A DNA stretch of 64,000 nt from Anarhynchus alexandrinus. Lineage: Eukaryota; Chordata; Aves; Charadriiformes; Charadriidae. The stretch's first letter is position 1. Every line of letters begins with the position of its first letter. The notes beneath the pieces were generated by a model that was not told the DNA's origin, searched no databases, and worked only from the letters and a program-made list of their open reading frames with translations. The DNA is taken from contig VUYV01000062.1 in NCBI GenBank assembly GCA_008711295.1, forward strand, positions 3,039,927 through 3,103,926. Direction: 5' to 3'. Below are positions 1 through 11,240 of the stretch, one piece after another. A program made the position numbers and the translations under genes.

Positions 1-539
1 TCACACAGCCGCACCCCATACTTGTGGCAAAAATTATTTATAATTCTGAGAGAAACAAATCGTTCAGAAGTAAAAAGACGTTGAATCTGTTTCAGAATGC
101 AACGTTGCATTAGAGCATTCCCCCAAAGCAGTGATGGAGAAGTGGTAGCATACAGGCACCGCAAACTCATTTCAGCTGAGGTTCATGAGGTAATACCTGC
201 ATTGTTTTATTCACTGGGTGACAAACATTTCTGTAAACCCCAGTGTAAAAGTTAGAATAAGCAGGTTCTCAGATGTAGGAACAGATCATTGGCACCAAGT
301 TCTGAGGTGCTCTGCTATATAAATACAGATATTTCCAGACTGCCTTGCTCTGGTTCTCTACACTTTTAATGAAATCTGAAAGCATACTCCCATTGAATTC
401 AGAGGGAAGTTGCTACAGTGAGGAATAAATGGCAAACGATTCCATGTTTAGGATTTGGTCCCATTGTCATACCGAAAGGAGGCTCTGAAAGGCTGCAGAC
501 CTATACAGTATATGGCTTCTGTGCAGGGCATGGCCTACA
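1..539. other. Unique AT-rich DNA, no gene seen
   Basis: No open frame, splice pair or repeat that I can recognise. A TATATAAA-like string occurs near 317-325 but nothing around it supports a promoter. The short open frames here are interrupted on every strand and show no family resemblance. Confidence 0.6.
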
Positions 540-752
540 AAGCGCTTTGCCTGCTGCATGATTCCTGCCTCGGCTGGCGAGGGGCTGCCCGACAGGGCTC
601 ACCCCAGGCTGGCCAGCCCAACTCGCCGCTCCCGTCCCACCGCCTTGGCAGCAGCCTCTGCTCCAAAGCCAGGAACACCAGCCTACGGAGCGGGAGGTGT
701 CAGGTGGGAAGCACATAAGGTGCTGTGGTGGGCAGGCAACTACCGCCTCTGG
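540..752 (+). other. Small CpG-rich, GC-rich patch ending in a splice-donor-like site
   Basis: This roughly 210-base patch is far richer in G+C and CpG than its surroundings, with CpG dinucleotides clustered between about 550 and 750. It ends at a good donor match on the + strand (GTAAGAAG from 753). A frame opening at 558 is open across the patch and through the donor, but I recognise no protein in it. It could be a first exon of a noncoding or coding transcript, a small CpG island, or a GC-rich repeat remnant lying upstream of the CR1. The sequence does not decide between these. Confidence 0.25.
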
Positions 753-955
753 GTAAGAAGTCTTGAATTCAGAAGATAAGCAAATAATGGTGATGTAAAT
801 AATGATTTTAAGTATTCTGATGGAATAAGCTCCACACGAGGCCCAGAAAGCCAACTGTATCCTGACCTGCATCAAAAGCAGCATGACCAGCAGGTTGCAG
901 GAGATGATTCTCCCCCTCTACTCCGCTTTTGTGAGGCCAGAGGAGGGCCACAAAG

Positions 956-1360
956 ATGATCAGAGGGCTGGGGCACCTCCGCTATGAAAACAGGGTGAGA
1001 CAGTTGGGGTTGTTCACCCTGGAGAACAGAAGGCTCCAGGGAGACCTTATAGCAGCCTTCCAGGACCTAAAGGGGGGGGGGCCACAGGAAAGCTGTAAAA
1101 AAAACCTCTTTATCAGGGAGTGTAGCGATGAGATGAGGGGTAACAGTGTTAAACTGAAAGAGGGCAGGTTTAGATCCCATATTAGGAAGAAATTGTTTAC
1201 TGTGAGGGTGGTGAGCCCTTGGCGCAGGTTGCCCAGAGAAGCTGTGGCTGCCCCATCCCTGGAGGTGTTCAAGGCCAGGCTGGACGGGGTTTGGAGCAAC
1301 CTGGGCTGGTGGGAGGTGTCCCTGCCCATAGCAGGGGGGTTGGAACTGGATGATCTTTAA
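956..1360 (+). pseudogene. C-terminal remnant of CR1 ORF2 (pol) reading frame
   Basis: The open frame is the tail of CR1 ORF2, the endonuclease/reverse transcriptase polyprotein. It reads MIRGL at the start, keeps the family's GLFTLENRRLQGDLIAAF-type block, then FIRECS, LKEGRF, FTVRVV, RLPRE and the terminal GGLELDDL before the TAA at 1358. No catalytic RT motif lies in this segment. The triplets just upstream (QRRATK) are still in frame, but a stop lies immediately before them because the internal deletion at about 936-941 shifts the frame. A G10 run at 1072-1081 lies within the frame and alters local residues. The protein is not expected to be made; the open frame simply reflects limited decay. 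Confidence 0.88.
1072..1081 (+). repeat. Poly-G homopolymer (G10) inside the CR1
   Basis: Ten consecutive G residues interrupt the CR1 pol remnant where the consensus has a shorter G run. Such runs are prone to length error and polymorphism. Confidence 0.9.
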
Positions 1361-1398
1361 GGTCCCTTCCAACCCAAACCATTCTGGTTCTATGAATA

Positions 1399-3827
1399 TA
1401 CTGTTTCTGACACAGTTTCTTCTGAAAATAAAAGAACAGACACAACAGGAAAACCCCAGAATATTGCATCTTGATGCCACTGGCACAGAAAGTTAATACA
1501 AAATTGAAACAAAATAAGTGGGAAATAAAAAAAAAATCCAGCTAGGCAAAACACTTATCCCCAAAACACTATTTGGTGAAAAGTTTTGAAATACTGTCTA
1601 TTTATACAATTGTGAAATTCAAATATAGAAATTTGGTGATATTTCCAACCAAAAAAATTCCAGTTTCTGACTATAATCTAGCTTTGACACCTCTACCGAG
1701 TGCCCAAATTAAGTCTTTTGCAGACCTAGTAAGACTGCAATGAAATTAATGAGTCATTTAAAGAAAAACAGAAGAGAAACTGGGATATATATGCTAATTT
1801 GTTTTTCTTTTTAAACAAAATATTCGCATTTATGTGATACTGTGCCAGATAGAATTTTAGAAACGAAAACATTAGGCAAGTGTGTGTTTTCCTTTCTTTC
1901 CCAATACCTTTGCAACGTAGTTTATTAAATAGGTGAACCTGAGTAATCTCTGCTACACTTTAAATCCATATACATGATGTCAAATCTGTTTGTTAGTAAC
2001 AATGTGTTTACTTCAGGAGTACATTAAAGATGGACTATGAGCCAAAGTATTTATATCTTTCTGTACATATCACATGAAAGAAATCCAACAAATTCTTCTC
2101 TCAAGCTATTCTCTTTAAGGTCCTTCAGTAAAGTTATGCCTTTGGAATTCTACTTTTAATTTTCTTGTTCTTTCAGAGCAGTTGGAAGTACAAAGTATTT
2201 GCAATTTTGAGTAAGTATTCCCTTCTTCATTGCTGCTTTAATAAAAGCAAGCATCTACCTACAGTACGTGGAGTGCTCCGGTAGTTTCCCTGGTCCTGGG
2301 TAGCCTTGATTTTGAAGAAACTTTTTCAAAAGCACTATTCCATAAAGATTGGAATGTATGCCTGTCGATGCCAACAATTATGATTCAGGCAGTAACACAC
2401 AAACTGTGACTTTGTTCCATCTTCAGCTATACTTTCTTCTGACTCATCATCACAATTCAATTTTAAAAGCCATTAAGAACACTCAAACTGCTTTTCTGAT
2501 GTAAGAGCAGAAATTGTATTGGAGTGAATCAGTCATATACAAACTTGAAAGTGTGCACGCACAAATTCTCACTGCTGCCCAGAAACCTCCCCGCTCGCAC
2601 AGGTAAATGCTAACGTTGCAGGGCTAGCTGATGCCCACACAAGCCTGGCGAGTCCTTTTCTTTGTACCAGGCCATAGCAAGGGAACATGTTTAATGGTTA
2701 TGGCTTATTTGCTTTATCTGGTACCCTTACAGCCTCTGCAAACTACTTTGCAAACCCTGTGTCAGTCTCCCATTCCGTAACGTGGATACAGTACCAGAGG
2801 CTCAGTAACATTTTCTTTCTTTTTACTATACAAAAGCAAAAGGCACTGGGAAATTTCCTCCAACAAATAGAGTCGGGAAGAACCCTCCAAGATCTGAGCA
2901 GACACACCAGCTCCCTAATGTCCAAACATTCCAACAGTCAGCCAAGCCTCCCACAAGTACTGCATCTCAACAGTCCCCATGCCTCTGGCACGACAGTCCC
3001 CTCCCTCACTGGCAAAGACAACAAACATGGGAGGGGGCAGGAAAACGAGGAATAAGGAAAGAAGGGGTGGGATGAACCAAGACTCGACCGAGACTCTTCA
3101 CTCAGTTTCACAATGCAGAATCAACGTTAAAAAAGACCTGACATTCATTTGCACAGTGCAGGGTCTGTGTCTGTTGGCTCCTATAAGAAATGGGAGGAAC
3201 AAAGAGGGGATGGGAGAACACCACATCCCCGATGTCACCTGTTAAGGAACCATGTCTTAGCCCCTTCTCCCAAGAGCACATGTGGAGGATGAAAGGGCAC
3301 AAAACAAAAAGGATGGACTACAGGAGGAGAAAAGGAAGACAGAGCACCAACCAGGTCTGCTTTAGAAAATAATCTAAAGCCTCCTACAATCAATAGGAAG
3401 TCCCTCTAATTGATTGCAATGGGCTTTGAATTAGACCTATATTCTACTTATCAAGTACAGCTGCTAAGAATCAATAATATTTTGACTTACCCCTCAGAAA
3501 CAACAACTACACTGGTAACTTTTGACTAAGAAAAAGTACAATTAACAGCATATTAATTCACTAGAGTTTATCTCACTGAAGTTCCCTTCTCATCAGCTTG
3601 TAGAGTCAGCTGGTGTTTATAAGTGAGCACTCCGGCATGAATATACTATATAAATGAGGCAGTAAAGAAAAAACTTTTGTTCTTAGCATTAATTCAGATC
3701 AAATATTCATTGATATCTACATTTCTCAGCAAGTGTCTCAAGCAGAGATCAATAAACACTTATTAGTCACTGACCATGTTTCCTGCAGTAAAGGAGGGAA
3801 TGTCAGCCAGCAGATGGGAGCAGCCAA
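1399..3827. other. Unique AT-rich DNA, no gene seen
   Basis: No supported gene. A 122-codon open frame at 2687-3055 has no recognisable domain and no flanking splice pair. The short stretch around 3395-3430 (ATTGCAATGGGCTTTG) resembles an arm of a palindromic amniote repeat, also suspected near 22.8 kb, but is too short to call. Confidence 0.55.
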
Positions 3828-3920
3828 ATAATCGGGGGAGCTGGAGTCTAGTGCTTCTCTGCCAGATGATCATTTACCTTCTCTTTGTCTCAGCTGCTGC
3901 ATCTAGAAAACTACAGATCA
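3828..3920 (+). repeat. MIR-type (tRNA-derived) SINE remnant
   Basis: The run GAGCTGGAGTCTAG followed by CTCTGCC and then TTTACCTTCTCTTTGTCTCA with GCATCTAGAAAAC matches the MIR layout: the post-B-box segment, then the core that normally reads TTAACCTCTCTGTGCCTCAG followed by CATCTGTAAAA. The copy is short and diverged, as expected of an element predating birds. Confidence 0.6.
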
Positions 3921-5374
3921 AAGGATTTTTTTTAAAAAAAGTATTTTAAATAGTTATTCCTTAAAAATACATATCATTATTTCAAAATACAAGTGTGAAG
4001 TGTTGCAGAAAAAAAAAATATCACAATTGAAAGTTTTTAGTTTGTGAAAATTCTATTTCTTTCAGGCGCAAGTCAGGAAATGCATTACTTTTGAACCTGG
4101 GGAATAGAAAATTATTAAACTTTTCAAACATTTACATGTGTCTGCTTTGACATTTCTGTACATTGCTGAAGTCCCTTATTTTGCCTGAAGTATTTTACAA
4201 CCTTAATTCACATATGACAATTTTAACCATATTCTAGCAGAAAAACAAGTATATGAGTTGTCTACAGAGCAGAGAAAACCACTAATACTGTTGAACTGTC
4301 ACAACAAAAAGGTTTCTGCCGCTTTAAAGAAAGTATTCCACAACCCTCCAAAATAACCTGTGTGTAATGGACAATATAGGATTACTTTTTGGCAGAGTGC
4401 ATATCCTGTTGCTATTGACTGCAGTGTTACAGTATCCTGACATACTAGTATACAGTTATTGTGAGATAAAGACTACGTTGAAAAACAAACTGATTGCAGT
4501 ACTGAAAACAGAAAAGGAACTGTCCAGTAATATAAAAATTAACTTCTTTAAGAGAACAATGACTGGAACAGTTTCATTTCTAGATTAGCATTAAAGAATA
4601 AAAGCTTTAACTGAAACTAAGAAACTGTTGCAGCGTATTCCTTTCTTCCAGGGGTGCCATTTATAAGCAAGACAGGAAAACTTGGTTAGAGATGGCTCTT
4701 TGTATGTACATATATGTATATATTGCATTTATATCATCTGTTGATATAAAGCTGTGGAAGATGTGTGGTATGTTTCTGTTTGTTTGTTTCTCCCCCTCTG
4801 GCCCTCTCCACATTCATACATCGTTTTGAATTTAAACTAAAAGAATTATTAAAAGAGGGAGGAAGAAAGCTGCTGGCATCTACTTTTTAAAGGAAATTTA
4901 CAAGGACAATATCTACAGAAAGAAAAACATGCTCATCATGAGCAATCCAAATTCTTCTTTAAATTTCTGTATTAGTCTAGAGGAACATCAGGCAGAAACT
5001 TTCATTGTACAGTAGAATCAAATCTAATTACTGAAAGAATTATTTTAATGAAAGGTATCTGAAAAATCTTAGTGAGATATGGTGAAGAGTATTTCCAGGT
5101 GAGAAAGGTTACATTTAATCCTCGTAGCTGCACCAGATTCATTCATACATGTTTTTCAGTTTTAATTTCATCCAAAGTTCTATAAGGTTATTTTTTGAAA
5201 TATACAGCATATAGCTATATGACCTCTGACACACTTCAGGTGCACACGTTTCATTACAAAACATCTAAACAAGGATGTGGTGATGTTCCTGGAGTGATCA
5301 AGAAAATATCTTTCTGTGGTTTTGTGGGTTTAATGCAATAATACTGTATTTCCCCAAAGAGAGGGCCCACTTAC
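3921..5374. other. Unique AT-rich DNA with a short TA/TG-rich tract, no gene seen
   Basis: Contains a degenerate TATGTACATATATGTATATA-type tract near 4700-4722. The 73-codon open frame at 4367-4588 has no domain signature or splice support. Confidence 0.55.
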
Positions 5375-5469
5375 CCTTGAGAGCCTGTGTGGTACCCTGG
5401 GGAGATGGGAGCAGCAGTGCCCTGGCTGTCCCCGGAAGCCATGGAAGTGGTCATATATACTCTCGGTGA
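5375..5469 (-). other. Candidate exon (minus strand), unrecognised
   Basis: On the minus strand an acceptor-like TGTCTGTTGCAG precedes position 5469 and a strong donor (GG followed by GTAAGT) follows position 5375. The 95-base segment is open in two frames. One contains MTTSMASGDSQG and continues to a split codon at the donor; the ATG at 5442 has G at +4. The second frame reads TESIYDHFHGF. I recognise neither translation. The segment is GC-rich relative to its flanks. The plus strand also has a donor-like AAG followed by GTAAGA at 5572, so the patch may instead belong to a plus-strand transcript or to none. The upstream pyrimidine tract is weak, which lowers confidence. Confidence 0.25.
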
Positions 5470-6937
5470 CTGCAACAGACATCTTTTGTTGGTGGGTGTG
5501 GAAGGGATGGGCGTTCAGTCATCTCTTGGAAGCCACGGAAGGACTTGATGAGACACTGCCAAGATTTAAGGTAAGAAGCCATGTGTAGTTTTACAGTCAT
5601 GCCTTAAAAATAAAAATCATTATCTAAGAATGCTGCTGCTGTTCTCATGTCCCTTTCAAACAGTACAGAGCCTTATCGTGATATTACCATCACCTTCTAC
5701 CAGCACAGGTTATAACATAGAATAATTAGTGACCAATGCTAGACAATAGGTGAAGATATAAAAAAAATATTCATGTTTGATAGGACTGTAGACATACAGC
5801 TTTATTTGGATAGATCAGATCCATACAATAACTGGAAGTAGTCTTCCAAAGGACTCATTAGTTATCCTTTAGGTCTCCTAATTAATGATGTAGTCTTCTG
5901 AGAGAATATTAATAACTCCAGTATTAATAGCAGCATAATTCTAGCTGAGAATTAAAAAAATAAAGCATATTTATAAGTACTTGTACAATAGCATTTAGGA
6001 CTTAGTAACAGACACATACATAAATTCATCAGATTAAAAATTAACAAACAGATTTCTGGAAGTGTGATCTAGGGAACGCAGTAACATCTCCAAAACGAAC
6101 CGCTATACTTTCGTTCAGGAGACTTACGTTCAGTTTATAGAGTTGAGCTCTCTTTTTTGATGCTTCGATGGGCCGGGTTTTCAACACTGAAAAGCTGAAG
6201 ACAGATTTCATCCAGTTCTCTAGACTATTTCCCCAAGCTCATAAACAGTATGTGCCAAGCTGTTCTTAAAGAATCAGCCCTCATTTCCATGAATGGCTAA
6301 TATTTAATAAAACATCTGATCACAAAACCAAATCTAAAAAATCAGTACTAAAATAACACTCTGACTTGCTACTAAATGCAATGTTCTTTCATATAAGTCC
6401 ATTTCAACTCCATTTATTCCAGGGTTCTACAGCAGTCAAAATAATCAATGCAGAATTTTCCATGTGATTTACACATTGCTTTTTAAAATGAATTGACTGA
6501 AACAAAAAAAATGCTTATTTCTGCTGCCTGGCTTGTTTTCTCAAACATATTCTCTTTCTTTTAAAGTGAGAGAACGACCTCTGCTTCAGGAACAATTTTC
6601 TGAGACAGTGTGTTTATCAAATGGCTTCTCTGCTTTCATGAAAACAATTTATTTTCACTGAACTCTTCAAGATAAGCATTGAAGTCAGGAAGAATGTACA
6701 ATGACATTTATAATTACATTCAAGAAACAAATATTTTCCTACAGAAAGGTTTTGGATTTTTATCTTTTTTAGAGATACAAAATATTTTCTTTCCTCCAAC
6801 ATACCATTTAAAGTTATTTTCTCCCTGAAATTACAAAGTGTATTTTCATATGCATGGAAAGAGAAGCCCAGGACAGTAATCTTCTCATAGAAAGGCTACA
6901 GTATGCATCCTAAACAATGAAGGCTGTAGCATAATCC
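5470..6937. other. Unique AT-rich DNA, no gene seen
   Basis: Apart from the plus-strand donor-like site at 5572 there is nothing I can assign. Long stretches are AT-rich with frequent stops on both strands. Confidence 0.5.
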
Positions 6938-7364
6938 TTACAACCAAATTGCCTTCCCTGCCCCACTCTTAGGAAATAATCTGCAGACAAATGACAGGGA
7001 GAGCAGGGGGATTCGTGACCTTGCAGAGCCTCCTCCAAACGCCCCCCGTATGCCCAATCTTAGAAATCGGACAAAACAATCATCCCTTGGAATGGCACGT
7101 CCATCTCTCCAGCTTTCCTCCCACATTTTCCCCTTGCTCGGAGACAGTTTCTTAAGCCCCCGAGCTCTCCACAGAGCCCCTGGACATAGGAGATGGTGCC
7201 TCCCATTCTTTGGGGAAATAGAGGATCTTGCTAAAAAAGCTCCTTCTCTTTCCCTTATGGATTCAGCCCCGGACCCCTTCTCAACTATCAACAACAAAAG
7301 CTCAGTCGTGCCAGACAATTACTGCTTCCTGCTATATTCTGAACTGCCCCTAAAGTCAAGGTAG
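6938..7364. other. GC-richer patch with overlapping open frames on both strands, unresolved
   Basis: Base composition rises well above the local background. Long frames lie on both strands: 6938-7318 on minus (126 codons) and 7050-7364 on plus (104 codons). Neither translation shows a domain, and the minus frame is rich in Arg and Ser as expected from a GC-rich anti-frame. It may be an old repeat or processed-transcript remnant; I see no poly(A) tail or target-site duplication. Confidence 0.3.
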
Positions 7365-9160
7365 TCCATAAGGTATCTCATCTTTCAGAACAAAGCAGCC
7401 ACAGATTTAGCCATATAGTGCCTGTATTTTCAAATGCAAATTCAATAACTACCTATGCAAAAGCTGTCCATGAATAGATTTAGGAGTTCCGTTTGGGCTG
7501 CCTGGAAACGTGGGTCTTACTGGATTAAAAAGACATATTACAATCACTCCAATGAATGCCCTTTAATTTGTGGGAATTCATTTTAGAATTAAAAATTTAA
7601 GATCCGGTTTATTCCTTGTCAGTCAAACGTCCTAGCTTTTCATTATTCCATTTTTTTCAGCGCATGGAGGTAGTTCTCATCCTAAAGATTCTCTGATAAA
7701 GTTCTCCTCCAGAGATACACTCTTTTTGTAGGCTCAGCTAGTGAAGAAATATCATTCATTTGTAATACTCATCAAAGAGAAGTGGAAAAAAAAATCAAAA
7801 GCGGCTGAAAAGAGATTGTATTTCACTAATATACACCGAGGCTTTATTTAAAATATACAATGTTAAATTTGATCAAATATCAACCCACCATTCAGAGTGA
7901 AATAATCTCTTTTAATTTGCATGTATCTGTGTGTGCCAAAGAGAAGCGTGTTTGCTTTCAAGCAGGTGCACATCCTGCTATGACTAAATCTCTAACTCAT
8001 CAAATTGCTTTACCAGTGTGGGACATGCCCTTTTTTCTGGAACAGCTTCAAGCATTTTCCCCAGCATTTCAGCCACCTGTTTACTGAGTTCATACTCCAA
8101 AGGAGATGCATGCAATTAGAAACAAGGAAATGAAAATAAATGACCTTGTTTGTTATAAATAACAAAGAGACTCAGCAAAATTAATGCAGTGAAGCCTGAC
8201 CTTCTGACCTGAAAGAAAGAATCACCTCATTCCTTTGTAGCAGGCTCACAATGCTGCAGCACCAGGCATTGTTATGCAGCTTTGCCTCTTTTGATGGATC
8301 TTAAAGGAGTATATTCTAAATATTAAATGTTTTACAAGTTAGATTAGGACATTTGCATTAAAAAGCATGTTGAAACAAAGTCAAGAGAGCAATGATAAAG
8401 ATTATCATTGCTTTATTGAAAGAGCACAGGTAAGCCATGTGTATATTAGTTCACTATACTATAGTTTTTCCACTGAAAAAAAAAAAAAACAAACAATGGA
8501 ATTCCAGGTATTAAAGAGCCACGGAATGTCTCCTTCGGTGTTCGGTGAATTGATGAGGGAGAAAGTTTATAATTACCCAACTCCAGGAAAAGGAAACATT
8601 TTTCTTTTGTAAATTGTTTGTGCTATGATGATCTGACTTTTGAGAAAAAAGCCGTGAACTTCCATAACTACTGCCAAAAATATACAATGTTTTTTCATTA
8701 TCCATTAATTAGGCAAGTAGAAATGCTTTCTTTTGTATGAAGTCTACTGAGTAACGTTTCTAGGGGTTACATTTTCACTTTTGAATGATTCGCGTCATCC
8801 TGGAACAGTGTCCAGCTGTAATGGAGGGCAAGGTGTTAGAAATTCGTTTTGCTGCTTGTCTTTGGAGGTAATGAGAACACGCAGTTGGTTTTATGGCAGA
8901 TCTCACAAAAAGAGCAGTGTGTAATTACAGTGCTGGTTCCTACCTCATCACTCTCCAAAACAAGTCTGTTATTAACGAAGCAACTCAGAACTGTTGCAGA
9001 AATGAAAGGATAACACGTTTGTGTCTCGCTGAAAGCAGTTCCTACAACAGGTATTGTTTGATAAGGATTTTTCCAAACCTTAGCTTGATTTTGGGTTTTT
9101 TTCCCCCCTTCTCTCCCTTTCAATGACATCAGTCCAGCTGCTGAGGTAACTGCAAAGGCC
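7365..9160. other. Unique AT-rich DNA, no gene seen
   Basis: No supported gene or recognisable repeat. Includes an A-run near 8477-8489. Short open frames have no recognisable content. Confidence 0.55.
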
Positions 9161-9560
9161 CTTTATGTCAATCACGGCTCTGCAAGTTTCTCTTGGGCAC
9201 ATAGTGAATGCAGTGGGACCCAGGGGGCGGTGGGGGCGGCTCTACTTGCAGTGCCCACAGTGCAGAGAGCACGTCCCCTGTGACGCCGAGGGCCACCAAA
9301 GCCATGGGACAGTGGAGGGAAGGCAGGCAAAACAGTCATGGAGAGGTACTGTGAAGTCTGTGTCTTGCACGGGAGGCATCAGGGCTGGGCCAGCCATGGG
9401 AGCACGTGTGTGCAGAGCACGTGCCACACACGGAGGATCTGTGACGGATGAGGATCAGGAGCATGAGGGGGCAGCAGCTCTTGTCCTCCTCACCCTCTCA
9501 CCCATTCTTTCACCTCCTGTATGCAATGGAGCAACTCCACCCTTTAAAGACTGGGCATGA
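9161..9560. other. GC-richer patch, unresolved
   Basis: GC-rich sequence with G-rich strings near 9222-9240 and several CpG and CACGTG-like strings. The 131-codon plus-strand frame at 9165-9560 spans it, but its Ala/Gly/His/Arg-rich content looks compositional and I find no domain. It could be an old LTR or a regulatory patch. Nothing in the sequence proves either. Confidence 0.25.
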
Positions 9561-10749
9561 CTCAGTCCCACTCCCATACTTTTACAATAAAAGGGTGACC
9601 TGAATGAATAATTTTCAGCAGAAAGAAGGTTGATGAACACAGCCCCCCTTTCTGTTCATGAAGTGTCGTGAACAGCTTGTGTTTTTTCCAAAGGTGGAAA
9701 AACACTAAAAACCAAATAGCCCACATGGCTGAAGGTAGGGATATGCTTAAGTGTTTGATTGAATCCAAGCCCTTAGAGTCCTGGCTTCTCAATAAATCTG
9801 TGTTTGTTCACACGGACTGAAACCAGATCACTCACATTTCTAAGTACTGATCTGTGAGGCTCCGTATGACACGCCACATTTGAGGAAGACCTGCACAACA
9901 AACAGCCTGCTGAGAGCTGAGCCCAACCAGAAGAAATTCTGCTTTTGTGGAGCATGAAGACATGATCTCTGTCCTTCTCCAGTGCTCCACACACTACGTG
10001 TGGGCCAGCAAGCACCCGTGCTGGAGAGGGGCTGCTCTTCTGGGCCAAGCCACCATCGCACCATATGCAAGTGCTGGAACAGGGAGAGCAAAGCCAGGGA
10101 TCCATTAGTGTGTCTCACGCTCCGAGCACGAGACCTTACTGGCCTATAAATTGTGAATATTTATGTGAATCTCTATTGTGAAATGCCTAGACTGGCTTTC
10201 TTTTGTTGGCATTTACTGGCTTCAGCAGTCAGCACATATAGTTCTTCTTTATGAGGGATAAGTGGAAATAATTGATCGTCTTCTGCAAAATCTTGGTTTT
10301 ATCCATTCAGAATAAATTCTAGATTAATATTCTCCAACAAGTAACTTAAAACTCACATGTTTAATATTTGTCCTGAAACTCACTCATTGAAGGGTTTGTG
10401 GTAATTCAGCTTAAAAAGCGTATTATTGCAGGCAGAGCAAATTCAGGGCTCTCAGGAAAAGTCTATTAGCTCCCCAACATTTGCTTTATTACAACCTCAA
10501 TATATGATGTCTTAAATGGGGAAAATAGTACTGCAAATATTCTTTTGTTATGTATTTATTCAAGACAAATCTCCCAGACACCTGCGAGCTGCCTCAGCTC
10601 AATCAGTGAGTGGAAATATTAGAAAAATTGGAATGGATAATTTTCCTCTTTTTTTTTTTAATTTGTATTTAAATAATTATCAGAAAACTGACACTGAAGA
10701 AAGGCACTCGGTGCCCCTCATTAGTAACACACTAAGACCCCAGCAGCTC
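9561..10749. other. Unique AT-rich DNA, no gene seen
   Basis: No gene support. The stretch from about 10140 to 10380 has the slow-changing AT-rich texture typical of noncoding conserved DNA, but this cannot be judged from one sequence. Confidence 0.5.
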
Positions 10750-11240
10750 CAAACCAGTTACTGTAGGTAGCTACTGACTTCCATAAACTCTTTCTTGTCC
10801 CTTGAGGAATCCTCATGGGTCTTTCCAGATTTTTTCCATTTTCCCATCATATTCCAGCCATTTCTGCCCACAGGGCCAGGGCATCTTTGTGTCCTGCCAG
10901 CTGCACATTGCCAGTGCCTGCATAGTACATCACACGTGACAACAAACAAGTCAGGATCTCATAAAGGCTGGGCATCAGCCTGTGCTGAGAGCTGCACGCC
11001 GAGAGAAACTGCAGGGCATTCTGGAATGAAACTCTGCCTCTACCTACCTCCATCAGACACCCAACATTCACCTACCTACAGCACGCTGCTACCACAAAGC
11101 CAATGTGCCCATACAGGGCTACCATGTGGCCAGCCGTGGGCAGATACACTGTTCCTGGAGTTCTGCTTCATTTGCCACAGAGCTGAACTCAGGACGCGCT
11201 CGCGACTCTGAGATGAGCCACACTGCCTGCAACGTCCAAG
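10750..11240. other. GC-richer patch with open frames on both strands, unresolved
   Basis: A 138-codon plus-strand frame (10795-11211) overlaps several minus-strand frames. No domain, signal peptide or splice pair is convincing. Composition resembles an exonic or old retro-element remnant, but no poly(A), target-site duplication or family signature is visible. Confidence 0.3.

Larger units (their letters stand above)
838..1398 (+). mobile_element. CR1 LINE retrotransposon, 5'-truncated, avian type
   Basis: This is the 3' portion of a chicken-repeat-1 (CR1) non-LTR retrotransposon in sense orientation. It begins within the reverse transcriptase region (frame reading ...ILPLYSAFVR near 899-934), carries the C-terminal pol frame, and ends with the characteristic avian tail GGAACTGGATGATCTTTAAGG, the CCTTCCAACCCAAACCATTC box and TTCTATGA (1350-1395). 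5' truncation and lack of a poly(A) tail are normal for CR1. Compared with the remembered consensus, an internal stretch of roughly 80-100 bases is missing at about 936-941, between the VRP-coding triplets and the VQRRATK-coding stretch. Moderate divergence from consensus suggests an inactive copy of middling age. Confidence 0.95.

Noticed and set aside
317..325. TATATAAA-like promoter string
   Set aside because: Such strings are frequent in AT-rich DNA and no initiator or downstream gene supports it.
1067..1486. Minus-strand open frame across the CR1
   Set aside because: It is the antisense shadow of the CR1 pol remnant.
2687..3055. 122-codon plus-strand open frame
   Set aside because: Unrecognised translation, no splice pair, GC content ordinary; treated as chance.
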